This document shows positions 1-8,300 of a stretch of DNA of 16,931 nt, piece after piece. The stretch is taken from NCBI GenBank assembly GCA_030754715.1, contig JASLZV010000007.1:1-16931 (forward strand), written 5' to 3'. Numbering within the stretch: the first letter of the stretch is position 1; each line of letters opens with the position of its first letter. The stretch is from Phycisphaerae bacterium (GTDB lineage: Bacteria; Planctomycetota; Phycisphaerae; SM23-33). The position numbers and the translations under genes are program-made. The notes under the pieces were generated by a model, which worked only from the letters and a program-made list of their open reading frames with translations, was not told where the DNA came from and made no database searches.

Positions 1-15
1 TTTCCCGTAATCCTG

Positions 16-273
16 CTAAACGGCTACCGATCCGCTTGTTGCCGACCAATGGCTGCTCCCTGCGAGCCGCGCCTTCATCAATAATAGACGCAAAAACGGA
101 GTAATCGATCTAAAGAACCCGAGTTTTCCTGCCTGCTGGAGAGATTTTATCGTGAACCGTCCATGTGGGAAAGAGGGGAAGAAGGCCGCTTCAGCATCGG
201 TGGCCCCAGGACTTGGGCCCCGTTTGGGACCTGGGGCGTTCTTGCGGATCGTGTTGTCGAGGTCCTTGGCCAT
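16..273 (-). CDS. small hypothetical protein (uncertain)
   Basis: An 85-residue ORF. The ATG at 273 is chosen because the minus strand reads GGAGGG five to six bases before it, a good Shine-Dalgarno. The N-terminal half is polar and rich in Pro, Gly and Lys (it begins MAKDLDNTIRKNAPGPKRGP). The C-terminal half is basic and partly hydrophobic, with FFRSITPFLRLLLMKARLAG around residues 51-70. I see no signal peptide and no conserved domain that I can name. The surrounding DNA is less GC-rich than the main gene cluster and holds no neighbour that suggests a role. Overlapping plus-strand frames at 163-419 have no comparable start signal. It may be a genuine orphan or a chance ORF; the ribosome-binding site is the main support. 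Confidence 0.35.
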   Translation of the reverse strand: MAKDLDNTIRKNAPGPKRGPSPGATDAEAAFFPSFPHGRFTIKSLQQAGKLGFFRSITPFLRLLLMKARLAGSSHWSATSGSVAV

Positions 274-571
274 GTAGCCCTCCAAAAGACCAAAGTGGGA
301 AATCTGGCAGCCAAGGGGACAGATTCAGGCGGGAAGCCGCAGATTGTTACACCGGTGTAGATATCCAGGGCCGAAAATCACCCAATAGACTGCACGTATT
401 TGGCTATCCGGCGACCTAGGGGTTGCCTACCCGTCGACAGGGCGAGATGACGGGTGACGGAAGGATTCAAGAGAAATTGTTACGTATCATGCAGGACCTG
501 ATGGGCCAGACTCGGCGCTAACGATCCTGTGCGATGCATCCTGAAAGCAACCCCCTCGAATCCCTGACGAG
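274..571. other. intergenic stretch without a recognisable gene
   Basis: Short open frames on the plus strand cross this stretch (ending at 360 and 419), but they lack Shine-Dalgarno sequences and give proteins of irregular composition. No RNA gene, repeat array or insertion-sequence end was seen here. The tRNA-Leu transcript from the right would be stopped by the terminator that ends at 572. Confidence 0.4.
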
Positions 572-611
572 AAAAAACAGGAGGGGAAAAGCACGCGGGC
601 TCCTCCCCTCC
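572..611 (-). terminator. intrinsic terminator, minus strand
   Basis: Perfect 8-bp inverted repeat: GGAGGGGA (580-587) against TCCCCTCC (604-611), with a 16-base loop. On the minus strand the stem is followed, two bases later, by six T residues (the A run at 572-577). This is the layout of a Rho-independent terminator for transcription coming from tRNA-Leu. The loop is longer than usual, so folding strength is uncertain. Confidence 0.55.
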
Positions 612-702
612 ATTGCACACGGGGATCGCGAGTGGTTGTGTAGAGACTCTCACTCAACTTGGACCAGTTTTAGGGGAGCAGGTCAATAGTGTTGCGGGGG
701 TA

Positions 703-737
703 GGCGAGCGGCGGTCCCGGAGGGACCGCCGCTCGCC
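703..737. repeat. perfect 16-bp hairpin with 3-base loop
   Basis: GGCGAGCGGCGGTCCC (703-718) is followed by GGA and its exact reverse complement GGGACCGCCGCTCGCC (722-737). Neither strand carries a T run after the stem, so it is not a classical intrinsic terminator. It lies 32 bases beyond the 3' end of tRNA-Leu and upstream of the minus-strand terminator at 572-611. It could block 3' exonucleases during tRNA maturation, or be a genomic palindromic repeat. Confidence 0.7.
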
Positions 738-769
738 TGGTTGCGTGGCGAGTCGAGTTGAGTCTTAAT

Positions 770-851
770 TGCGAGGGACGGGAGTCGAACCCATACCCCT
801 TTCGGGACCAGGACCTAAACCTGGCGCGTCTGCCAATTCCGCCACCCTCGC
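770..851 (-). tRNA. tRNA-Leu (anticodon UAG)
   Basis: Read on the minus strand, the 5' acceptor GCGAGGG (851-845) pairs with CCCTCGC (777-771), followed by discriminator A at 770, as expected for Leu. The anticodon arm is CCAGG-TTTAGGT-CCTGG with anticodon TAG. A class II variable arm (TCCCGAAAGGGG) and a T arm with the GGTTCGACTCC pattern are present. The 3' CCA is not encoded. It decodes CUA, and other CUN codons by wobble. Confidence 0.95.
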
Positions 852-945
852 GGGAACTTTCATCGCCGATCTTTGTCTAAATCTATAGGGTTTATAGAAA
901 AACCGTGCCGGCGATGCCACCGTTTTCTCCCGGGAGGTGAACGCC

Positions 946-1047
946 ATGGCGGTGTGCAATTGGACCCTTGAGCCGCGGGGCCCAAGGCGGTACAGTGGTT
1001 GTTCATGGATTGTGTTTGTCGGCCCCGCTGCCGGCGTGGTTGGGTGA
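946..1047 (+). CDS. possible 33-residue small protein or leader ORF
   Basis: ATG at 946 stands eight bases after GGAGG (933-937), within the near-perfect Shine-Dalgarno GGGAGGTGA. The ORF encodes 33 residues beginning MAVCNWTLEPRGPRRYSGCS and ending in a hydrophobic Gly/Val-rich tail, with TGA at 1045-1047. The stop lies just before the promoter at 1055-1083, so it would not be on the transcript that begins there, and no promoter of its own is evident. It could be a real small protein with a short membrane-seeking tail, a vestige, or a chance Shine-Dalgarno in purine-rich DNA. Confidence 0.25.
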   Translation: MAVCNWTLEPRGPRRYSGCSWIVFVGPAAGVVG

Positions 1048-1054
1048 TTAGATG

Positions 1055-1083
1055 TTGCCACCGCGCGTAGCCGGTGGTATAAG
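1055..1083 (+). promoter_or_regulatory. sigma-70-type promoter for the VWA/TolQR-like cluster
   Basis: TTGCCA (1055-1060, five of six to the -35 consensus) is followed by a 17-base spacer and TATAAG (1078-1083, five of six to the -10 consensus). The predicted start near 1090 gives a leader of about 88 bases before the ATG at 1178. No other promoter this good was seen further along the cluster up to 8389, so genes from 1178 on may be read from here. Confidence 0.6.
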
Positions 1084-1177
1084 TTGTTGCTGCAGCCCGA
1101 ACAGTAGCGAAGTTCGCCGGTAACGACCAACGCGGGGGGTCGCCGGCGGGACCGCGGCTTGGACGAAAGGCCTGATC

Positions 1178-2299
1178 ATGGCCGTCGAGTTTCAATGCCA
1201 ACATTGTGGCCAACTGCTCAGTATTGACGCTGAGCCGGGTCAGACGGTGAAATGCCCGTACTGTCAAAAGAAGGTGGTGGTTCCGGAGGTGCTGGCTTTG
1301 CTTCCCCGGCCTCTGGTTCCCAGCAACGAGGTGCGGCCGGAAGCGCCGCCGGACGAGGTGGGCGAAGCACCGTACCTTGAGAAAGAGCAGCCCGAGGCGG
1401 TAATTGCGGTGATGGCCCGGGCGATGCCGTGGGTAATCAGCGTGTTCTTCCACCTGGGTCTGGGCCTCATTTTCATGTTTGTGGCGATGATTGTGAAGCC
1501 TCCGGCTCGCGTGCTGAGTGTCACAATTCCCGACGCCGTGCTGAGCGAGAATCCGGGGCAGGTGAACCCCACGCGGAGCGACAGGCCCGACCACCGTTCC
1601 CAACGGTTCCGCCGAGTGCAGGCAACCGTGACACACGAGCGTGACATTCCGGAAGACACCGGTGAGACCGACAAGCAGGTTACGCTTATCGGCAGGGGCG
1701 CCGGGGGTACAACGGGCGGGCAGGGAGACTTCGGGCTGCCCACCGGTGGCGGTGGAGGTAGGAGCAATTTCGGCGGCTTGGGTGGAAGTGCCTACCACAT
1801 TGTGTACCTGATCGACCGGTCTGGGTCGATGATCGATTCCTTCCTCGCGGTGCGGCTGGAGATAGCTTCCTCGGTGGCGCAGTTGCGGCCGGTGCAGGAC
1901 TTTCACGTGATTTTGTTTGCCGGCGGTCAGCGGCTGCTTGAAAAACAGCCGCCCACGCTGACTGCGGCTACGGACAGGCACAAACTGATGCTGGCCGATT
2001 TTCTCAAGCCGATGCGGGCTGAAGCGAGTACCAATCCCGTCCCGGCGATCAACCGCGCGTTCGACGTGCTTGCGAGGGCCGACATGAGCCGACCGGGTAA
2101 ACTCATCTACCTGCTGACCGACGGGGTCTTCCCCGATAACAAGAAGGTTCTGGCGACTATCCGCAGGCGGAACAAGAACAAGGAAGTCCTGATCAACACC
2201 TTCCTTTACGGCAACCGTCCGCCGGAGGCGGAAACGGTGATGAGAAGAATCGCGGCGGAAAACGGCGGGCGCTACCGCTACATCAGCCCGGACGAGTAA
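1178..2299 (+). CDS. zinc-ribbon, single-pass membrane VWA-domain protein
   Basis: This 373-residue protein starts with a zinc-ribbon-like motif, CQHC at residues 7-10 and CPYC at 26-29. An acidic, proline-rich linker follows, then one hydrophobic span at about 84-106. Residues 173-204 are very glycine-rich and act as a hinge before a von Willebrand factor A domain from about 206. The metal-ion-dependent adhesion site is visible as DRSGS (D213, S215, S217), with TDG at 314-316. The likely topology is zinc ribbon in the cytoplasm and VWA domain in the periplasm, but charges around the span do not settle it. VWA domains bind protein partners through a divalent metal. It opens the cluster and is followed 17 bases later by a secreted TPR protein and then by TolQ/TolR-type genes, so I infer a scaffold for an envelope complex. 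A weak GAAAGG precedes the ATG. Confidence 0.85.
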   Translation: MAVEFQCQHCGQLLSIDAEPGQTVKCPYCQKKVVVPEVLALLPRPLVPSNEVRPEAPPDEVGEAPYLEKEQPEAVIAVMARAMPWVISVFFHLGLGLIFMFVAMIVKPPARVLSVTIPDAVLSENPGQVNPTRSDRPDHRSQRFRRVQATVTHERDIPEDTGETDKQVTLIGRGAGGTTGGQGDFGLPTGGGGGRSNFGGLGGSAYHIVYLIDRSGSMIDSFLAVRLEIASSVAQLRPVQDFHVILFAGGQRLLEKQPPTLTAATDRHKLMLADFLKPMRAEASTNPVPAINRAFDVLARADMSRPGKLIYLLTDGVFPDNKKVLATIRRRNKNKEVLINTFLYGNRPPEAETVMRRIAAENGGRYRYISPDE

Positions 2300-2316
2300 G
2301 GGGTCGGGAATTGCGT

Positions 2317-3453
2317 ATGAGAATCAGCGTAACTGTTCTGTGCGTGCTGACCTGGGCGGGGCAGGCCGCCTTCGGTGACGAGGTTCGCATCGGGCGGCTG
2401 ACCTATGCCGATGTGGTTGTCCTTGACGTGAAGGACTGGACGATATCCTTCCGAAATGTCAGCGGGCGCGTCAAGGCCGAACCGGTCGTCAACGTCACCG
2501 GGGTGAGGATCAGTGGGCGGAAGGTGTTGAACAAGGCCGAGGACTTGGTGCAAGAAGCCAAGAAACTGGCCAAGAGGGGCAAGACCGCCGAGGCACAGCA
2601 GAAGTACGCCGAGGCGATCAAGACCTATGACAAAGCCGGCAAGGTCAGGTTCAACCAGCATACCTTCGTCCGGTACATTATCGTGTTTCGTCGGCTCAGT
2701 GCGGTGGACAAGTGCGGGTGGATCGATCAGGCGGTGAGCCAGTGGCTGGTGATAGCGGATCAGGCCAAAGGCTCTAGGGCGTCCGTGTTGCTTTGGCCCC
2801 GGAGGCCAGCGGTCAAGGGCGACCCGCGCAACGCCAAGGCGATCGGGCTCCTTGAGGCCCGCCGGAATACCATAACGAACAAGACCTACCGGTCCACCGT
2901 CGTGCAACTGCTGCGTGAATTGTATGACCGTGAAGGCAGGGCCGACGACGTGCTGAAGTTGGCCGGTGACGGCGACAAGCCCGATGAATCGGCAGGAGCC
3001 AAGGCGTCCGAGGCGAGCAGGTTGACTTTCGGCAGCGCCGCCGGCGAACTGCTGGAGATCAAGGCGCTGCTGACAAAGAAAGATTACTCAACTGCCGCGG
3101 CGAAGGCATCGTCGCTGCTGCGGACGTGCGGTAAAGATGATCTGGCGGCGGTGCTGATGCTCCTGGGCAAGGCGCAGTTGGGCCGGGCGGCATCTGGCGG
3201 CCAGCGGGGAAAGCGGCGCCTGATGCTGCGGGCCGGGTTGAACTTCATGCGCGTGGCGACGCACTTCCGCAGATCGTCCAACGCGGCCGAAGCGCTGTAC
3301 CTGACGGCGACAATCCTCCAGGACCTGCCGGGTAAGCCGAACACAAAGGCGGCGGCCAGGACGTACGAGGCGGTGGCCAGACGCCACGAGGGCACGCCCT
3401 TTGCCGCAAAGGCTTCCGAAGCCCTGGAGACGATGCGAAGAGACGGGAACTAA
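2317..3453 (+). CDS. secreted TPR-repeat protein
   Basis: 378 residues from ATG 2317. An in-frame TTG at 2311 is possible and would add two residues. The N terminus is a signal peptide (RISVTVLCVLTWAGQAAFG, cleavage near residue 20). A small beta-rich segment follows (residues about 22-60, pattern RIGRLTYADVVVLDV), resembling the N-terminal part of the 8615 protein. Helical repeats follow, with a clear TPR-like stretch at about 73-108 (AKRGKTAEAQQKYAEAIKTY) and another at about 323-371. TPR helices bind other proteins, so a periplasmic scaffold or adaptor role is likely. It lies between the VWA protein and the proton-channel gene, in the same orientation. No catalytic motif is visible. The specific family is not recognised. 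Confidence 0.75.
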   Translation: MRISVTVLCVLTWAGQAAFGDEVRIGRLTYADVVVLDVKDWTISFRNVSGRVKAEPVVNVTGVRISGRKVLNKAEDLVQEAKKLAKRGKTAEAQQKYAEAIKTYDKAGKVRFNQHTFVRYIIVFRRLSAVDKCGWIDQAVSQWLVIADQAKGSRASVLLWPRRPAVKGDPRNAKAIGLLEARRNTITNKTYRSTVVQLLRELYDREGRADDVLKLAGDGDKPDESAGAKASEASRLTFGSAAGELLEIKALLTKKDYSTAAAKASSLLRTCGKDDLAAVLMLLGKAQLGRAASGGQRGKRRLMLRAGLNFMRVATHFRRSSNAAEALYLTATILQDLPGKPNTKAAARTYEAVARRHEGTPFAAKASEALETMRRDGN

Positions 3454-3537
3454 CGGCCGGTTGGGGCCGGGCCGCCGGGCGGATGGCGGCGACCGGTCGA
3501 ACGGCGGAACGTTTATAGCAGCCGAAGGAGACTATAT

Positions 3538-4182
3538 ATGTTGGCAGCGGAAGGCATGAATTATTTCAAGGTTCTGGTTTGGCCCGGAGGCGGGATGATC
3601 GGAGGGATCCTGTGGGCGTTGAGTATCCTGACGGTGGCGATCATCGTTCAGTACTTCATCGCCATACGCCGGGAAAACATCATCCCCGAAGTGGTCCTCA
3701 AGCAGGTTCGCGACCTGTTTGAGGCCAGGGAGTATCGTGAGGTCATCGAGGTGACCTCTACGGAACCGAGTTTCCTGAGTTACGTGGTGCACGCGTCGCT
3801 GTCGGAGGCCGCCCACGGATACCCGGCCATGGAGCGGGCGATGGAAGAGGCCGCCGATGAACGCACCACCAAACTGTTGCGTCAGACCGAGTGGCTGAAC
3901 CTGATAGGCAACATCAGCCCGATGCTGGGCCTGCTGGGGACTGTCTGGGGCATGATTCGAGCGTTCTTCAAGATTGTGCAGGCCGCCGGCACGCCCAAAC
4001 CGGAAGACCTGGCCGGTGATATCGGGATCGCGCTGGTGACGACGCTGCTGGGTCTGGCGATCGCCATTCCGTCCCTGGCGGTGTACGCAGTGATGCGCAA
4101 CCGGATCGACTCGCTGTCCGCCGAGACGCTGGTCACCTCGAGCGAACTGATTTCGACCTTCCGCCCCACTGACAAGGGATAA
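3538..4182 (+). CDS. MotA/TolQ/ExbB proton channel family protein
   Basis: 214 residues with three membrane spans: about 18-43, 120-147 and 161-186. The second and third hold the family signature: MLGLLGTVWGMIRAF at 129-143, then IALVTTLLGLAIAIP at 163-177 with the conserved threonines T168 and T169 lining the proton path. The cytoplasmic loop between spans one and two, with its charged helices, fits TolQ/ExbB rather than the longer MotA. TolQ/ExbB proteins form a pentameric inner-membrane stator that uses the proton gradient to turn or move an ExbD/TolR dimer. AAGGAG (3525-3530) lies seven bases before the ATG. Two ExbD/TolR genes follow, which confirms the system type. The gene is not assigned to exbB or tolQ because no TonB, TolA, TolB or Pal gene is nearby. 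Confidence 0.92.
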   Translation: MLAAEGMNYFKVLVWPGGGMIGGILWALSILTVAIIVQYFIAIRRENIIPEVVLKQVRDLFEAREYREVIEVTSTEPSFLSYVVHASLSEAAHGYPAMERAMEEAADERTTKLLRQTEWLNLIGNISPMLGLLGTVWGMIRAFFKIVQAAGTPKPEDLAGDIGIALVTTLLGLAIAIPSLAVYAVMRNRIDSLSAETLVTSSELISTFRPTDKG

Positions 4183-4211
4183 TGTCGGCGGGCGGCTGAA
4201 GGAGCACAACC

Positions 4212-4727
4212 GTGGCCAAGAGCCAGGTATTCAAGAAAGGTGCCTCCGGCGATGTGGAGTTTAACATGACGCCGCTGATCGACTGCACCTTCCAGTTGAT
4301 CATTTTCTTCATCCTCACATCGGCCGTGCTGTCCAAGGCCCTGGCGGAAGTGAGACTCCACCGTCCCCTGGATAGCCAGGCCATGGAGAGCAAGGACCTG
4401 CCTGAGGTCTCCAACCGGACTATCGTGAACGTGGTGTCGATGGCTGACGTGAAAGCCGGCATCTCGCCGCGGTCTGCCCAGGCCAAGGAATACATGATCC
4501 TTGGAGACAGTATCGACGTCGGCGACCGGACGGGGCTGATCAGGGTGTTCAAGGCCCATCAGAAAAAAGCCAAGGACAAGGGCTTCAAGGATTTCTACGT
4601 GGAGATCCGGGCCGATGCCCGGGTGAATTTCGGCGCGGTCAGGCCGGTGATGCTGGCGGCCGCAAGGGCCGGCATCTCCAGAATGAACATTACCGCGCTG
4701 ACGTATCTTCCGGGAGGCAGGGAATAG
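4212..4727 (+). CDS. ExbD/TolR family biopolymer transport protein (first copy)
   Basis: 171 residues from a GTG start at 4212, chosen because AAGGAG (4199-4204) ends seven bases before it. A short cytoplasmic tail leads into the family motif FNMTPLIDCTFQLIIFF. D24 is the protonatable aspartate at the start of the single membrane span (about 23-41). The periplasmic part ends in the usual ExbD/TolR fold (YVEIRADARVNFGAVRPVML). Such proteins dimerise inside the channel made by the upstream gene product and pass the movement to periplasmic partners or peptidoglycan. The domain after the span is longer than in typical ExbD, with an insertion around residues 50-105. The gene lies 29 bases after the channel gene and 4 bases before a second ExbD gene. 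Confidence 0.9.
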   Translation: MAKSQVFKKGASGDVEFNMTPLIDCTFQLIIFFILTSAVLSKALAEVRLHRPLDSQAMESKDLPEVSNRTIVNVVSMADVKAGISPRSAQAKEYMILGDSIDVGDRTGLIRVFKAHQKKAKDKGFKDFYVEIRADARVNFGAVRPVMLAAARAGISRMNITALTYLPGGRE

Positions 4728-4731
4728 AGCC

Positions 4732-5226
4732 ATGGCCAGATCGACGAAACAGATTGCCGGCGACGAGACGGTACACCACATTTCTCAGCGAGCCAAACGA
4801 GGGCGGCCCAAGCCGAAGATGGCCCCGCCGCTGACCCCGATGATTGACGTTACGTTCCTGTTGCTGCTGTATTTTCTGCTGACCATTAACTTTCGCCAGG
4901 CCGAGGGGCAGATTCCCGGCTCGTTACCGAAGCAGGGCACGGCCGGGATATCGATTCAAGACGAGATGAAGTTGCCCGTTTTCATCGAACTGCGCCCCAC
5001 CGGAGTGATTAATGAGGGGGTGGTGTACGAAATGATCGGCGTTCAGGGACTGATGAGAGACCCTCAGGAATTGTACGACCGCCTGATGGCCCGGAAGAAA
5101 CGGGTGGCCTCGGACAAGATACCGGTGGTGATAAAGTCACGGGCAGGCGTTCGGTGGCAATACGTGGTCGAGGCGTTCAATCAGGCCGTTCGGGCGAAAT
5201 TCAAGAACATCGGATTTGCCAGTTGA
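4732..5226 (+). CDS. ExbD/TolR family biopolymer transport protein (second copy)
   Basis: 164 residues. A basic N-terminal cytoplasmic segment (RAKRGRPKPKM) precedes APPLTPMIDVTFLLLLYFLL, with the key aspartate at D39 and a single span at about 38-54. The periplasmic domain ends in IPVVIKSRAGVRWQYVVEAF, matching the ExbD/TolR fold. A GGGA-type Shine-Dalgarno (around 4719-4724) precedes the ATG, and only four bases separate it from the first copy, so the two are probably co-translated. The sequences differ enough that a heterodimer, or two alternative homodimers, in one channel is plausible. Paired ExbD genes after one ExbB-like gene are a known arrangement; the specific partner here is not known. 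Confidence 0.9.
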   Translation: MARSTKQIAGDETVHHISQRAKRGRPKPKMAPPLTPMIDVTFLLLLYFLLTINFRQAEGQIPGSLPKQGTAGISIQDEMKLPVFIELRPTGVINEGVVYEMIGVQGLMRDPQELYDRLMARKKRVASDKIPVVIKSRAGVRWQYVVEAFNQAVRAKFKNIGFAS

Positions 5227-5356
5227 GGCCTCAGGCGGCGGGACGGTCAAGGGCGGCGCAGCGGCCTGAGATACGCCGGCGATGCCGCTGGGGTGGGGTC
5301 TGAGCCGGTCGAGCCGACTTCTCCATAACAGCATCAACTTGTAAGGAGCGTTCAAG

Positions 5357-8300
5357 ATGGTCGAGCGTGGCGGAAGGGGCGCGGCGATTGTGTCGGCTGT
5401 GCTCGTGTGCGTCCTGGGCGGTCAGGTCTTTGCCCAGGACTCCCGGGGCAGCGCGTACGACAAGTTGGACGCCGCCCAACTGGCCCAGATGCTCCGCGAG
5501 ATGGACATGATCGAACTTCTGGATCAGTTGGGCGCCGAACTGGGGGGCGGGGCGGTTGACACGTCGGAAAAACTCTCCCTGGCAATTGAACTCAAGATCG
5601 CCAGGGCGCAGAAGATTCTCGACCCCGACGCCCGGTTGAAAGCCATGGAAGAGGTCATAGCCCTGCTGTCCGGGGCGATTGAGCAGGCCGAGAAGGCCCC
5701 TCGGCCGGGGAAGCCTGAGGCGGCGGCGGCAGCGGTCTTTGCCGAGTACCGCATGAAATTCCGGCTGGCCGATACGATGGGTAGAGAGGCCGTCGAACCT
5801 CATGCCCAGAAGGTGCTCTATCTCCAGGACAACGACCGGGACCGTAAGATCATCCTGGAAAAGACCAAGCAGGCTGCTGAGTTGCTGGGTTACCTGCGGT
5901 CCGACCTGAAGGAGGATATTCGTAAGTGGCGGGACATCCTGCGTTTCTGGGTGGTCGATGGCGCGGAGGTACAGCGGTTTCAACGGCGGGTGCGATACAT
6001 GTCGGCCTGGACATACCTGTACCGGGCGATGGTGCTGTCGGCCGATGAGCGCCGGCAGAAGGAAGAGCGTGACGAATTGCTGGAAGAGGCCCTGTTTTCA
6101 CTTCAACCGTTTACCAAGGGCGGGCCTGACGTGGGTCCCGAGCAGTACTGGTCGCTGTGGCTGTCGGCCCTGGCCAACCGGGAACTGGGTGAATACGACG
6201 AGGCGGCGAGACTGCTTGCGCCGGCCAACTACACCAGCGCGGGCAACGAACTGCGGATTAAGGCGGCCATGGATCTGACGGTGACTCACGTCAAGCGGGG
6301 TGATTTCACCAAGGCATTGAAGAGCATCACGACATTCCAGACCTCCGCGCCGGTACTGTTGGGTCAGGGCGCGCAAATTCAGATCGACATGAGATCGACC
6401 CTGCTTGAGAACTACCTGTATTTGCAATGGGCCCAGGCTGCCAAGGATGCGGCGCAAAAGACCGAGTATGAACTGCTTGCCCAGAAGGCGATGCTGGGGT
6501 TCCTGAACAAGTACCCCGGTGCGGGCATACAGAGCAGTTTTGCCCGCTTCTTTTCGAACAGGTACCGCTACCGCCAGGACATCGAGAATCTCAACTCGAT
6601 ACAGTTGTTTTTGCTGGCGAAATATGAGGTCGGCAGGAAACGCCTCCAGAAGGGCGCGGAACTGCTTAAGGAACTGCTGTCGCGCAAGGATGAGATCGGT
6701 GTGACTGTCCGCCCGCCGGCGCTGTGGGAAATGGGGATGGTTATGAACTCGCGGCGTCGGAACATCGATGCTGGCGAGATGTTCGCTAGGATCGCCACTG
6801 AATTCCCCAAGGATCCCCGCGCGGCGGTGGCGGCGGACTACGCCGCCAGAAGCCTGCGGGGAGTGATCCGTCAGCGCCAGCGCGACAAGGCGGAGGTGCC
6901 CCGGTCGCTGCGGGAAGAAGCCGCACGGTACATGGCGCTGGCGGTGGGCTTTGTCGGCAAGCAGCCGGAGTTGGCCCAATGGTACTACCCCTTGGGGGCC
7001 CAGTGCGACAAACTGTCATGGGGCCGGGAGAGAAAAGAACGCATCGGCTGGATGGAGAAGGCGGTGGCGTCCTTTGAAAAGGTGCCCGCTGAGCCGCCGG
7101 CCAGACGGCTTGACGCGGAAAACCTGGCGTTGGATCTGCGCTATCGCCTGCTGAAGGCCCAAGGGGCCGACTCGGAAACCGTTATCCGCCTGGCGCGCGA
7201 ACTTCGCGCCCGATTCATGGACTTCAGCGCCAGGGCGGCCAAAGCGGCCGAGAATTCGGCCAACAGCAAAATGGCCAAGAGACTGCTGGACTGGGCCGCC
7301 TGGACGGACTTCTACGCTGCAAAGATTCGCACCGAGGAGTTGGGTCAGGCCCCTGAGGGTCTGGAGGAAGTGAAGCAACTACCTGCCAAGTGGCCTGGGG
7401 CGGAGGTACTGACGGCTGCCAAACAGTTTGAGATCCAAAAGATGGTTGAGATCGGGCAGATCGACGGGGCCGGCGAAGAACTGGACAACTTTCTCAAGGC
7501 AAATCCGCAGGTGACCGGGGACCTGGTCGAGCAGGTAATCGGGGGAATTCGCCAAAGCATCGAGAAACTGGCCGAAAAAAATCCGCGGGATCCCAAGTTG
7601 ATTATTTACAGGTCCGCCTTCCTGCGATTTGCAAAGGTCCTGTTCGAGCGGGTAAAGGACAAACCGGTGCAGGAACGATTCGACCGGACAATCCTCTACA
7701 TAGAGGCTTTGAACCAAAACGACAGGGGTACCGAGGCCCTGGAACTGGTGCTGAAAGGCAAGGCCGTCGAAGATGCAAGACGCAAGAAACTTGCCGAAGA
7801 AATCGACAAGAAATACGCCCCGAAGGTCAAGGCGGTGGGGCGGGCGGCCAACGATCATCGCGCCCTATGCAGGGAAGCGGATGCTTTCATTGCCGAAACC
7901 AGGCAGCTTGGCTACGAGCCCAAGGAGGATTTCGCGCAATTGCTGGCTATGTATTCGCGGCTGAAGGAGACGGGCGCGGATGGCGAAGAGCAAGTTCGCA
8001 AGAAATGGCTGGCGGGTGTGGTGCGAGAACTCAGGGACGGCTATGTTGAGGTGATTGGGGACCTCAAGGATTCTGTTCCGGTCAACGTGAACCTGTTGCT
8101 GAACCTGGCCCGCAGTTATCGGTCTGTAAACAAATACGAGATGGCGGTTGAGATTTACAATTGGCTGACCACGCGGCTGAACACCGAGACCCGCCAAGGG
8201 CAGGGGCTGTTCTGGCGGCTGGAATTGGAACTGTGCCGCACCGTCCTGAAAGGCTTCCCCGATGATAATGAGTGGAGGAAGACCCTGATTACTCGTATTC

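Noticed and set aside
1..770. Integrated element at the tRNA-Leu 3' end
   Set aside because: The flank is less GC-rich, but there is no integrase and no second copy of the tRNA 3' end within the window.
860..1981. Long minus-strand frame opposite the VWA gene
   Set aside because: It overlaps the VWA gene, whose zinc ribbon, membrane span and metal site are clear; the minus product is His/Arg-rich without domains and is a GC-rich shadow.
3882..4781. Minus-strand 299-codon frame across the ExbB/ExbD genes
   Set aside because: The plus strand holds two recognised families here; the minus product shows no signature.
6098..6979. Minus-strand 293-codon frame inside the 1010-residue TPR gene
   Set aside because: Shadow of the plus-strand gene; no start signal or domain.
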